A DNA stretch of 45,656 nucleotides from Alphaproteobacteria bacterium (GCA_009928665.1 SACF01000033.1:1-45656), one strand, 5' to 3'. Positions 25,564 to 33,770 are shown, counted from the first letter of the stretch. Numbers and translations are program-made. The notes: generated by a model from the sequence alone, not told the origin.

Positions 25564-25832
25564 ACTGCTTATCTCCTTTGAGCAAGTATCAAAAACGGCA
25601 ACCGGAGGCGGCTGATAAAATGACCCCTCCCCGCCCTCCCCTTGAAGGGGAGGGAGAAGTTGAACGGGGATTGTATAAGATTTCATTGAAAAAAGATAAA
25701 AATAAATGTCTTTCAATGATCATTTTTCTTTCAATATCTGGCAAAGGGTCTCCCTCCCCTTCAAGGGGAGGGCGGGGAGGGGTTGTAAACCCGCTCCCGA
25801 AAACATCAACTTGCTTAAAGGAGATAAGCAGT
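25564..25832. mobile_element. MITE-like element, copy C (full length, core inverted)
   Basis: Terminal repeats ACTGCTTATCTCCTTTGAGC... and its inverse are nearly perfect. The outer parts are in the same orientation as copies A and F, but the core between the GC arms is reverse-complemented: here AGAAGTTGAACGGGG follows the left arm, while CAAAGGGTCTCC precedes the right one. TATCAAA flanks both ends exactly, a possible 7-bp target-site duplication. Confidence 0.8.
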
Positions 25833-25845
25833 TATCAAAATTCAA

Positions 25846-25920
25846 AATTTTCATTCACTCAATCACTCAATCACTCAATCACTCATTATTTCAGTCAATC
25901 AATCAATCGTAAATCTGTTA
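25846..25920. repeat. Composite array (ATCACTCA octamers, AATCAATC, TTCAAAATT)
   Basis: Units TCACTCAA are repeated four times, then CAATCAAT units and CGTAAATC. The order of families is the same as in the array read in frame inside the T9SS gene. Confidence 0.75.
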
Positions 25921-25924
25921 AATT

Positions 25925-27250
25925 TTGTCATTCGTAAATAAATTTTTCCGCTTTTGCACCCGTCCCCTCGTCGATGGCCTGATCGTGGTGGCTTCGGTAT
26001 TCCTGGCTTACCTGTTGCGGTTCAACTTTGACATTCCTGCCGGCGAAATAGCCGAGATCCCGATCGTGCTCGCCATCATGGTCGTCGTTCGTGTTGCGTT
26101 ATTCCTCACATTCCGCGCTTATACCGGAACCGATCGCCATCCCGGACTTGCCGGCGGTTTCCGGCTGGTTTTCATCCTCATTTCCGGAAGCTTTCTCTTT
26201 ATCCTTACCGACTTTATTACCTACTATTTTATCAACCAGCGCCTCTTCATCCCCCTGACCATCATCATCCTTGAATTCCTGATCACCACGGTATTGATCT
26301 TCCTCTTCCGCTCGCTGGTCCACGGCGGTTTCGACACCCTCCTCCGTAGTGTGAAACCGGCTGCTGTGGCTGAAGATTCCGTAACTGGGACCAGAGATGT
26401 GGAACCGGGAACCATTGAATACTCCTTTTCCCCGAAACGAACAGAGGGGATGGAACGCGCTATCCGGGGTAAGCGGGTTCTCATCACCGGTGCGGGAGGT
26501 ACGACAGGTACCGAACTGACCCGCCAGATCCTTGCCTTCAGACCCGCGTCGCTGATCCTTGCTGACCGTTCCGAAAAGGCGCTGACGCAACTCCGCGCTT
26601 TCATTCAAAACCCGGAGCAGGTCCCGGTAATCCTCACCCTCACCGACATCACCGATGAACCCGGATTGACCGGACTCTTCGAACGACACCGTCCCGAAAT
26701 GGTCATCCATGCCGCATTGTATCACGATGCCGCCCTGCTCGAATCGAATCCCGGCGAAGCATTCCGGAACCATGAAGAAGGGACCGGAATCTTGGCACGG
26801 TGTGCCGTCCGCCATGGCGCTGACCGGTTCATCCTCCTTTCGTCGTACCTTGAAACGGGCGGAGACGGGGTGAAACAGCGCTCCATGCAAAAGGCCGAAG
26901 AGGCCGTGTGCGGACGTGCGGACCAGCACCCCGGCTGGATGGCAGAACTTCAGAATACCACCCCGGGATCACCACTCATGGCCGCGATGATTCTGCGCCG
27001 TCCCGATACCACCACCGTCCCGGTTTCGCTGCCCGCCTTCTGTACCCTCGTGTTTGAAGCGCTTACTACCGGCACGAACGGCGACATTTTCACCGCCTCC
27101 CTCCGCGAACCCACCCGCAAACTCGACCAGGCCCGGCAAATGATCCTCCAATCCGGACTACAGCTTTCGGGTGATGACGAAAATTCCGATACCCCATCCA
27201 GGCTCCCCGCCGCAGCAAAGTTGATGGAAGCGGTTTTGAAGAGGATTTGA
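25925..27250 (+). CDS. Degenerate CapD/WbpM-like polysaccharide protein (truncated SDR domain)
   Basis: Resembles membrane-bound nucleotide-sugar 4,6-dehydratases. Four hydrophobic helices occupy residues 15-130, and a Rossmann motif GAGGTTGTEL is at 189-198. The C-terminal family segment is present (VSLPAFCTLVFEALTTGTNGDIFTASLREPTRKLDQARQMILQSGL). Much is missing, however. The CoA-binding-like linker is absent, and the active-site STDK...(Y/M)xxxK region is replaced by SSYLETGGDGVKQRSMQKAEE. At 441 residues it is about 180 shorter than a normal member. It is probably inactive as a dehydratase or has a new role. The start is a TTG next to a repeat array. Confidence 0.7.
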   Translation: MSFVNKFFRFCTRPLVDGLIVVASVFLAYLLRFNFDIPAGEIAEIPIVLAIMVVVRVALFLTFRAYTGTDRHPGLAGGFRLVFILISGSFLFILTDFITYYFINQRLFIPLTIIILEFLITTVLIFLFRSLVHGGFDTLLRSVKPAAVAEDSVTGTRDVEPGTIEYSFSPKRTEGMERAIRGKRVLITGAGGTTGTELTRQILAFRPASLILADRSEKALTQLRAFIQNPEQVPVILTLTDITDEPGLTGLFERHRPEMVIHAALYHDAALLESNPGEAFRNHEEGTGILARCAVRHGADRFILLSSYLETGGDGVKQRSMQKAEEAVCGRADQHPGWMAELQNTTPGSPLMAAMILRRPDTTTVPVSLPAFCTLVFEALTTGTNGDIFTASLREPTRKLDQARQMILQSGLQLSGDDENSDTPSRLPAAAKLMEAVLKRI

Positions 27251-27255
27251 GGATA

Positions 27256-27362
27256 ATGCTTATCTACTTTGAGCAAGTATCAAAAACGGCGACCGGAGGC
27301 GGCTGATAAAATGACCCCTCCCCGCCCCGAAAACATCAACTTGCTTAAAGGGGATAAGCAGT
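27256..27362. mobile_element. MITE-like element, copy D (internal deletion derivative, 107 bp)
   Basis: The left end (AATGCTTATCTACTTTGAGC) and right end (ending GGGGATAAGCAGT) are joined through CCCCTCCCCGCCCC, lacking the core and one GC arm. It is almost the same length as copy B but has a different junction base. Confidence 0.7.
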
Positions 27363-27536
27363 ATTTCTAATTATTTTTTTTCCCTAATCCCTATTCGCTA
27401 ATGCCTAATCCCTATTCGCTATTATGTCCGTGCTATGTTTTTGATTTTATGAATTTTAGATTTTCCAATTTCTGATTTTCAAGGCGTTAGGTTTTTACCC
27501 TGACAAAAAAAAGTTGAAAAAAAGGCACAAAAAAAC
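27363..27536. repeat. Heptamer array followed by A/T-rich non-coding DNA
   Basis: CCTAATC/GCTATTC units at 27383-27422 are followed by a T- and A-rich stretch upstream of the candidate RNA promoter. No gene is seen. Confidence 0.6.
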
Positions 27537-27560
27537 TTGTTTTTTCGAAAAACATTTGAG

Positions 27561-27568
27561 TACATTTG
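27561..27568 (+). promoter_or_regulatory. Bacteroidetes promoter of the candidate RNA (TTG - 21 bp - TACATTTG)
   Basis: TACATTTG is an exact -7 element, and TTG at 27537-27539 lies 21 bases upstream, a good -33 spacing. No credible protein start follows for 450 bases. Confidence 0.5.
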
Positions 27569-27572
27569 TTAC

Positions 27573-27730
27573 TCGATTGAAAATCCCCCGGTTAATCTCC
27601 TGTCATGGGGATCGGAGCCGGGTGCCGGGAATTTACCCGGACTGATGCAACAAACCGTTCCGGATACGATCACATCCTGTGACCGAAAGGGCGAAGCCAT
27701 GACAACCTTTCAACGGATAACATGTTACAT
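27573..27730 (+). ncRNA. Candidate structured non-coding RNA
   Basis: A GC-rich island in A/T-rich repeat DNA, directly after a promoter. Several stems can be drawn: ATCCCC (27583-27588) with GGGGAT (27607-27612); CCGGGT (27618-27623) with ACCCGG (27635-27640), in competition with CCGGG at 27625-27629; and CCGTT (27655-27659) with AACGG (27712-27716). The last closes two inner hairpins, TCACA/TGTGA (27670-27682) and GAAAGG/CCTTTC (27685-27711). A perfect palindrome TAACATGTTA ends it. It could be a known Bacteroidales RNA family, a leader, or chance pairing; I could not match it to a consensus from memory. Confidence 0.4.
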
Positions 27731-27789
27731 ATAAGGTATTAGGCATTAGGCGTTGGGAATTAGGGAAAAGGGAAGAACCAGAATGAAAA

Positions 27790-27949
27790 ATCAGGCAAAG
27801 GGTCTCCCTCTCCTTCAAGGAGAGGGACGGGGTGAGGTCATATGGGCTTTGGGAGAATGTGTATAACGAGTAATCCTTCAAGGGGAGGGCGGGGAGGGGT
27901 CGTAAACCCGCTCCCGAAAACATCAACTTGCTTAAAGGGGATAAGCAGT
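27790..27949. mobile_element. Composite MITE-like remnant, copy E
   Basis: The left two thirds (27798-27873) match the second GC-rich element at 15839-15955 in inverse orientation. From the palindrome CCTTCAAGGGGAGGG onward the sequence is the right end of the main family, including the 24-bp terminal repeat. The left terminus is absent. The two families seem joined at the shared palindromic arm. Confidence 0.6.
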
Positions 27950-28020
27950 ATTTAAAATCCTCAAATCCTCAAATTTTCATTCCTGGCAATCGTAAATCAT
28001 GGCAATCGTAAATCAATTTC

Positions 28021-28584
28021 ATGCTCGAAACCCTTATTTCCAATAAAACCCGATTAAAACTTCTGGTGCGGTTTTTCCTCAATTCCGACAGCCGGTGCCA
28101 CCTGCGCGGTCTGGAGGAGGAATTCGATGAATCGACCAACGCCATCCGGATCGAGCTGAACCGCTTTGAGGAGGCCGGACTGCTCTCAAGCAACATGGTT
28201 GGAAACAAGAAGGTGTTCCGGGCCAACCACGGACACCCCCTGTACAACGACATCCACCGCATCATGCGAAAGCATCTCGGACTCGACCGCATCGTCGAGC
28301 AGGTGGTCGAAAAGCTGGGCAGTGTGAACCGCGCCTTTCTGACGGGCGACCTGGCCGCCGGCATCGACAACCGGACCATCGACCTCACCCTTGTGGGACG
28401 CGATATCGACGCGGATTACCTCGAATCGTGCATCCGTAAAGCCGAAACCCTGATAAAACGTACCATCCACTGCCAGGTACTCAACGAACAGGAAGAAAAA
28501 CGCTACCTTCGCGACTATCCGAAGTCCCTGTTGATCTGGGAGAGAAAAAGTGATTTACGATTGACTGAAATAATGAGTGATTGA
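28021..28584 (+). CDS. HTH regulator with nucleotidyltransferase-like C-terminal domain
   Basis: A 187-residue protein. Residues 1-70 form a winged helix of the ArsR/MarR-like type (LISNKTRLKLLVRFFLNSDSRCHLRGLEEEFDESTNAIRIELNRFEEAGLL). Residues 98-175 resemble a nucleotidyltransferase fold (AFLTGDLAAGIDNRTIDLTLVG), but the catalytic GS...DxD is changed to GD...DLT, so activity is unlikely. Proteins of this layout commonly stand at the front of Bacteroidetes exopolysaccharide loci, and this one lies directly before the Wza-type gene. A role in controlling the locus is inferred from that position. Confidence 0.75.
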   Translation: MLETLISNKTRLKLLVRFFLNSDSRCHLRGLEEEFDESTNAIRIELNRFEEAGLLSSNMVGNKKVFRANHGHPLYNDIHRIMRKHLGLDRIVEQVVEKLGSVNRAFLTGDLAAGIDNRTIDLTLVGRDIDADYLESCIRKAETLIKRTIHCQVLNEQEEKRYLRDYPKSLLIWERKSDLRLTEIMSD

Positions 28585-28860
28585 GTAAATGAGTGATTAA
28601 TAAAATTGAGTGAATGAGTGAATGAGTGAATGAGTGATTTAAAATGTGCTAATGTGAGAATTTATTTACGATTGACAAGATTGAAAAAATTTACGATTGC
28701 CAAGATTTACGATTTACGATTTTTTGCATTGACTGATTGAATTTTATTTTTTTCCCTAATCGCTATTCGCTAATACCTAATCCCAATTTTAATTTTTTCC
28801 CTAATCGCTAATCCCTAATCGCTATTCGCTAATATCTATTTCCTGATTTACGCTTTTCAT
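28585..28860. repeat. Long composite array of several 7-8 base families
   Basis: In order: GAGTGAAT octamers, AATGTGC units, TTTACGA heptamers, GATTGAAT, then CCTAATCGCTATTCGC heptamers up to 12 bases before the Wza-type ATG. The whole 288-base gap is repeat; no promoter or gene is clear. Confidence 0.8.
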
Positions 28861-28872
28861 AATTTCATAAAT

Positions 28873-31266
28873 ATGAAATACACCACCACCCTTTTTACTG
28901 CACTGTTTGCATTGTTCTGTCTGGTAGCCGGCGCCCAGACCGGCGATAAGCAGGGCATTGCTCCGCAATCGACCGAACAGGAAAAACCAAAGGTCGATAC
29001 GGTATATGTACCCGAACTGGTACTTCCCGCTACCACAAAGCAGGAGGCGGCTGCCGAGGCTGCCCAGCGGGTGGTTCAGAAAGCGGCCTCTCAGGCAGGC
29101 GGCCCGCGTATCTATGGCCACTCCCTTTTCACCGACCAGTCGCTGGCGGTTTTCCGGACTACCGACGGTTCACAGGCCCCCGACACCTATGTATTGGGTG
29201 CGGGCGATGAGGTGCGCATCACCATTTTCGGAGCATCGCAGACCGACATGCAGCTCAAAATCAACAACGAGGGATATATCCAACCGGCCGGAACTCCGAA
29301 ACTCTTCCTACAGGGTCTCACGCTGGCCGAAGCCCGGACGATGCTTGCAAACCGGTTATCGAATTCATTCGCTTTCGGTCCGGGACAGATCTCCATTGTC
29401 GTAGCCACAGCCCGTACCATCCTGGTCAACGTTTTCGGGGAGACAAAGCTTACCGGGGGATTCACCATTTCGGCGCTGAACTCGGCGCTGAATGCCATTA
29501 CCGCCGCGGGCGGCCCCACAACCATCGGTTCGGTGCGCGACATCCAGCTTATCCGTGGAAAACAAAAGAAAAGCATCGACCTCTATGCCTTCATGACTAA
29601 CCCGGCCTATCAGTTCCAGTTCGACCTGCTACAGAACGATATCATCTTCTTACCCGTTGCACGGAAACTGGTCACCATCGACGGGGCCGTCAAGCGTCCG
29701 ATGATCTATGAAATGAAGGACGAAGAGTTGCTCACCGACCTGATCCGGTATGCCGGCGGGGTGAATGTAGATGTGTATCCCGATTTCGTGCAGATCCAGC
29801 GTTATACCGGCGAAGAGATCTCCCTCCTCGAATACAACCTGAAAGAAGTACTGGATGGAAAAACAAAGGTGGCGCTGCTGAATGGCGACGTTATCAGAAT
29901 CCGTTCGCTCAACAAACCCATCGAAAAATTTGCTGAAATATACGGCGCCGTATATTACGGCGGCCGTTACGACCTCACCAGAAATCCCAACCTGAGCGCC
30001 CTCCTGACTGCAGCCCAACCTACCAAACAAGCCCGGACCGACCTGGTGGTGGTAGAACGGTACCGTCCCGATGAAACGGTTGAAGTGATCACCCTCGCAT
30101 GGGATGCCCTTAAAGCCCAGGGGAAGGATTTCGATCTGAAACCCCGCGACCGTGTAACTATCTCGGAACAATCGCGTTTTCGCGACCTTGGTACCATTGC
30201 CGTGAGCGGCGACGTGCGCGATCCCTTCGAAAAGACCCTCGCCCTGGGCGACCGGCTCACCGTGAAACAGGCCATTGAATTGGCCGGCGGACTGAAAAAC
30301 ACTGCCTACCCGGTGGCCTATATTTTCAGAAAAAACCAGCTTAATCCCTCCGAGGTGACCTATATACGCGTTGATCTGCCTAAAGCTGATGAAACACTGC
30401 TTCAACCCGGCGACCGGCTGAACGTGTATGATAACACCCTGTTTACAAATGTGGGAGAGGTACGCGTAAACGGAGCAGTGAAAAAGGCAGGCGGACTCAC
30501 CTATAACCCTTTACTCCAGGTGTCCGACCTGATCACCACGGCAGGCGGTGTTACCGTCGGAGCCGTGTTGGACCGGGTTGAAGTATTCCGGAACATCCTT
30601 TCACCCGACGAGCCCGCACGCATCGAAAGGATCACCCTTTCCATTGACTCGGCATACCGGGTTACAAACCCTGCAGGTTTCAAAATTCAACCGTACGACC
30701 AGATCGTGGTACGGCAGACACCGGGATTCACCACCGGCAGAACTGTGGAGATATCAGGAGAGGTGACCTCCCCGGGAATTTATGTGCTGGGTTCCCGGCA
30801 GGTCCGCCTCAGCGAAATCATTAAGATGGCCGGCGGATTGCTGGAAGGCGCCGATGCCACCGGAAGCAGGCTCTTCCGCACCAAAAATTCGACCGGCTCC
30901 ATTGCCATGGATGTGCGGAAAGCGGTGCGCAGAAGCGGCAACATACGGTTCGACCCCGTCGTGATAGAAGGAGATGTGATCAACATCAACCGGATGGAAA
31001 ACACGGTTTCGATACGCAATCAGGCTACCGGACTTGAACAGGCCAATGGAAACGATGGCGCCATAACGCTGGTTTACCAGGGCAAAAAATCGGCCCGCTG
31101 GTACATCCTCCACTATGCCGGCGGCTTCGGCCCTAAGGCAGATAAAAACAGCGTTACCGTGGTTCTCAAAAATGGACAGATGAAAGGAACCGGCCGCACC
31201 ATATTCGGAATCCGGAAATACCCCAAAGTCACGACGGGAGCGATGATTATGGTTGGAAAAAAATAG
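28873..31266 (+). CDS. Wza-type polysaccharide export protein with SLBB repeats
   Basis: The outer-membrane channel component of a capsule or exopolysaccharide exporter. A signal peptide (MKYTTTLFTALFALFCLVAGAQ) leads to an Ala/Gln-rich region, the polysaccharide-export domain (YVLGAGDEVRITIFGASQTDMQLKINNEGYI, from residue 107) and four to six SLBB-type beta-grasp units, each marked by ITAAGG/IELAGG/ITTAGG/IKMAGG. The lipobox of classical Wza is absent. At 797 residues it is much longer than E. coli Wza but typical of Bacteroidetes. It works with the Wzz-type protein encoded at 37306. Confidence 0.93.
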   Translation: MKYTTTLFTALFALFCLVAGAQTGDKQGIAPQSTEQEKPKVDTVYVPELVLPATTKQEAAAEAAQRVVQKAASQAGGPRIYGHSLFTDQSLAVFRTTDGSQAPDTYVLGAGDEVRITIFGASQTDMQLKINNEGYIQPAGTPKLFLQGLTLAEARTMLANRLSNSFAFGPGQISIVVATARTILVNVFGETKLTGGFTISALNSALNAITAAGGPTTIGSVRDIQLIRGKQKKSIDLYAFMTNPAYQFQFDLLQNDIIFLPVARKLVTIDGAVKRPMIYEMKDEELLTDLIRYAGGVNVDVYPDFVQIQRYTGEEISLLEYNLKEVLDGKTKVALLNGDVIRIRSLNKPIEKFAEIYGAVYYGGRYDLTRNPNLSALLTAAQPTKQARTDLVVVERYRPDETVEVITLAWDALKAQGKDFDLKPRDRVTISEQSRFRDLGTIAVSGDVRDPFEKTLALGDRLTVKQAIELAGGLKNTAYPVAYIFRKNQLNPSEVTYIRVDLPKADETLLQPGDRLNVYDNTLFTNVGEVRVNGAVKKAGGLTYNPLLQVSDLITTAGGVTVGAVLDRVEVFRNILSPDEPARIERITLSIDSAYRVTNPAGFKIQPYDQIVVRQTPGFTTGRTVEISGEVTSPGIYVLGSRQVRLSEIIKMAGGLLEGADATGSRLFRTKNSTGSIAMDVRKAVRRSGNIRFDPVVIEGDVININRMENTVSIRNQATGLEQANGNDGAITLVYQGKKSARWYILHYAGGFGPKADKNSVTVVLKNGQMKGTGRTIFGIRKYPKVTTGAMIMVGKK

Positions 31267-31345
31267 TTTCAGGGTTTCAGGGCACTGAGCCTGTCGAAGT
31301 GCCCGGCGGTTCAGAGTTTCAGAGTTTCAGAGTTTCAGGGTTGTA
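31267..31345. repeat. GTTTCAGA octamer array
   Basis: GTTTCAGG/GTTTCAGA units are repeated, three of them in exact 8-base register, between the Wza-type gene and the S23 remnant. Confidence 0.75.
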
Positions 31346-31348
31346 GAG

Positions 31349-31576
31349 ATGGCGACTGTCAGGCGGTTTGAAGAGTTAGAGGTGTGGGCAGATGCCCGGG
31401 AGCTTTGCAAGAAGATCAGGAAACTTGTTAATCAGACGGAGTTATTAAAGGATTTTGCTTTAAAAAATCAGATACTGGGATCATCGGGATCGGTAATGGA
31501 TAATATTGCTGAAGGATTTGAAAGAGGTGGAAATAAAGATTTGACTCAATTTCTTTTTATTGCTTATCTCCTTTGA
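31349..31576 (+). pseudogene. S23/four-helix-bundle protein gene truncated by a MITE-like element
   Basis: The first 70 residues are a normal four-helix-bundle (23S rRNA intervening-sequence type) protein: RRFEELEVWADARELCKKI ... SGSVMDNIAEGFERGGNKDLTQFLFIA. At the point where the family continues with SIAKGSCGE, the frame enters the terminal repeat of element F and stops after YLL. The intact relative at 39016 has 131 residues. The missing 3' half is not found on the other side of the element, so DNA has also been deleted. Confidence 0.85.
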
Positions 31577-31800
31577 GCAAGTATCAAAAACGGCAACCGG
31601 CGGCGGCTTATAAAATGACCCCTCCCCGCCCTCCCCTTGAAGGGGAGGGAGACCCTTTGCCAGATATTGAAGGAAAAATGATCATTGAAAGACATTTATT
31701 TTTATCATTTTTCAATGAAATCTTATAAAATCCCCGTTCAACTTCTCCCTCCCCTTCAAGGGGAGGGCGGGGAGGGGTCATAAACCCACCCCGAAAACCC
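31559..31800. mobile_element. MITE-like element, copy F (right terminus lost)
   Basis: It begins ATTGCTTATCTCCTTTGAGC inside the S23 gene and has both GC arms and the core in the same orientation as copy A. It stops at ACCCCGAAAAC; the AACTTGCTTAAAGG right terminus is absent. Confidence 0.75.
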
Positions 31801-31815
31801 GAAACGCAAAACGCA

Positions 31816-33447
31816 ATGCAATCATTAGCTCCTTCCGGCGAATCTTTCGCCCTTCCTGCCAAGGCAGACTATGAAAATGAATTGAAGCGCATCGAAGCGC
31901 TGGTGACCGACGCCCGGGCCAACGGCAAAGAGATCGTCGTCGTGATGGGCCTCGGCTTCGTGGGCGCCGTGATGGCTGCCATCGTGGCCGACACCAAAGA
32001 CGCCAACGGTAAGAACAGCAAGTTCGTCGTCGGCTGCCAGCGTCCCAGTCCGCGTAGCTACTGGAAAATCCCCCTGATCAACCGGGGACTGTCGCCGGTG
32101 AAAGCCGAAGACCCGGAGGTCGACCTCCTCATCGAACGGTGCGTGCTGAAGGATAAGACCCTCGTGGCCACTTACAACAGCGATTGCCTTCAGTTTGCCG
32201 ACTGCGTGGTGGTCGACGTGCAGTGTGACTTTGCCAAGAAAGAGCTGGGCAACATGCGCAGCGGCGATGCCGACATGGCCGCCCTCGAAGATACCATGCG
32301 CACCATCGGCAAAAAGATCAAACCCCACTGCCTCGTCCTCATCGAAACCACCGTGGCCCCGGGAACTACCGAATTCGTGGCATGGCCGATACTGAAGAAA
32401 GAATTTTCAAAACGGAAAATCGGTGACTTGCCGCTGCTGGCCCACTCTTTCGAAAGGGTGATGCCGGGGAAACATTACGTGGCCTCGATCCGCGACTTCT
32501 GGCGGGTCTGTTCGGGCTGTGAGCCTGTAGCACGAGCCCGGGTGGAGAAGTTCCTCCACGAAGTGCTGAATACCAAAGATTTCCCCCTCACGGTGATGGA
32601 CCGCCCCATTGAGTCGGAGACCACCAAGATCGTCGAGAACTCCTACCGTGCCACCATCCTGGCCTACCTCAACGAGTGGAGCCTCTTTGCCGAACGCAAC
32701 GGAGTGGACCTCATCAAGGTGATCGACGCCATCAAAATGCGCCCGACACACTCCAACATGATCTTCCCCGGACCGGGCATCGGCGGCTACTGCCTCCCCA
32801 AGGACGGCGGACTGGGCTACTGGGCCTATGAGAAGATCCTCGGTTTCGAGGACGGCGACAAGATCTTCCGCCTCACCCCCACGGCCATCGACATCAACGA
32901 CACCCGCGCGCTGCACGTGGCCGAACTCACGCGCGACGCCCTGCGCAATATGGGCCGCTACATCGCCGGGGCCAGTGTGCTGCTGTGCGGCGCCAGCTAC
33001 CGCCAGGACGTGGGCGATACCCGCTACAGCGGCAGCGAGCTGGTGGTGCGCAAACTCACCGAGATGAGCGCCGAGCTTCGCGTCCACGACCCTTACGTGG
33101 ACCACTGGTACGAACTCGAGGAACAGGATACCTACCCCGCGCCCGGTCACTCGTGGAAACGCTTCTTTCACAACCAGGAACAACTGAAAGAGGTGCGGGT
33201 CGGCAAAGACCTGGCTGCCTCCCTGAAAGGCGCCGAAGCGGTGATCCTCGCCGTGCCGCACAAACAGTACCGGAACCTGAACCCCGACGACATCGTGAAC
33301 TGGGCCGGCGGACCGCTGGCCGTCATCGACGCTTTCGGAATCCTCACCGATAACCAGATCCGCCGCTACTTCGAACTCGGCTGTGAAGTCAAAGCCCTCG
33401 GACGCGGACACCTAGCCCGACTAAAACGGGAAACGCTGAAAAAGTAA
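31816..33447 (+). CDS. Nucleotide-sugar dehydrogenase (UDP-glucose/UDP-ManNAc dehydrogenase family)
   Basis: Oxidises a UDP-sugar to the uronic acid using two NAD+, supplying an acidic sugar for the polysaccharide. The NAD motif is GLGFVG (45-50), the family TVAPGTT is present, the conserved ENSYRA lies before the dimer helix, and catalytic Cys326 is in GIGGYCLPKDGG. The C-terminal UDP-binding domain contains SYRQDVGDTRYSGSELV. The exact substrate cannot be told. It is long, 543 residues, with an N-terminal extension of about 38 and extra loops. The DNA is visibly richer in G+C than its neighbours. The ATG follows 16 bases after the end of element F. Confidence 0.9.
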   Translation: MQSLAPSGESFALPAKADYENELKRIEALVTDARANGKEIVVVMGLGFVGAVMAAIVADTKDANGKNSKFVVGCQRPSPRSYWKIPLINRGLSPVKAEDPEVDLLIERCVLKDKTLVATYNSDCLQFADCVVVDVQCDFAKKELGNMRSGDADMAALEDTMRTIGKKIKPHCLVLIETTVAPGTTEFVAWPILKKEFSKRKIGDLPLLAHSFERVMPGKHYVASIRDFWRVCSGCEPVARARVEKFLHEVLNTKDFPLTVMDRPIESETTKIVENSYRATILAYLNEWSLFAERNGVDLIKVIDAIKMRPTHSNMIFPGPGIGGYCLPKDGGLGYWAYEKILGFEDGDKIFRLTPTAIDINDTRALHVAELTRDALRNMGRYIAGASVLLCGASYRQDVGDTRYSGSELVVRKLTEMSAELRVHDPYVDHWYELEEQDTYPAPGHSWKRFFHNQEQLKEVRVGKDLAASLKGAEAVILAVPHKQYRNLNPDDIVNWAGGPLAVIDAFGILTDNQIRRYFELGCEVKALGRGHLARLKRETLKK

Positions 33448-33520
33448 AAAAATTTACGATTGACATGATTTACGATTTACGAATGAAAATTTGGGGATTT
33501 GAAGATGTGAAAATTATTAA
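33448..33520. repeat. TTTACGA and GATTTGA repeat array
   Basis: ATTTACGATT-type heptamers followed by GGATTTGAAGATG units fill the space to element G. Confidence 0.65.
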
Positions 33521-33662
33521 AATGCTTATCTCCTTTGAGCAAGTATCAAAAACGGCAACCGGAGGCGGCTGATAAAATGACCCCTCCCCTTCAAGGGGAG
33601 GGCGGGGAGGGGTCGTAAACCCGCTCCCGAAAACATCAACTTGCTTAAAGGAGATAAGCAGT
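33521..33662. mobile_element. MITE-like element, copy G (142 bp, one GC arm, no core)
   Basis: Both termini are present, joined through a single palindromic arm (CCCCTCCCCTTCAAGGGGAGGG...). ATTATTAA stands directly outside both ends, an 8-bp direct repeat consistent with target-site duplication. Confidence 0.75.
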
Positions 33663-33770
33663 ATTATTAATTGATTTTTTACCCTAATGGCCAATGGTTA
33701 ATGGCTGATTTGATCTTTGATCCTTGAACCCTCATCCCCTCTTACCTTCATACCCTTTAATTCTGAAACC

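Noticed and set aside
25620..25937. Open frames reading MTPPRPPLEGEGEV... over the MITE-like copies
   Set aside because: They are translations of the GC-rich palindromic arms, occur on either strand in several copies, and have no gene-like codon pattern or neighbours. They are repeats, not proteins.
27537..27734. 65-codon open frame over the candidate RNA
   Set aside because: It begins inside the promoter (-33 box), has no family resemblance, and its sequence is better explained by RNA stems.
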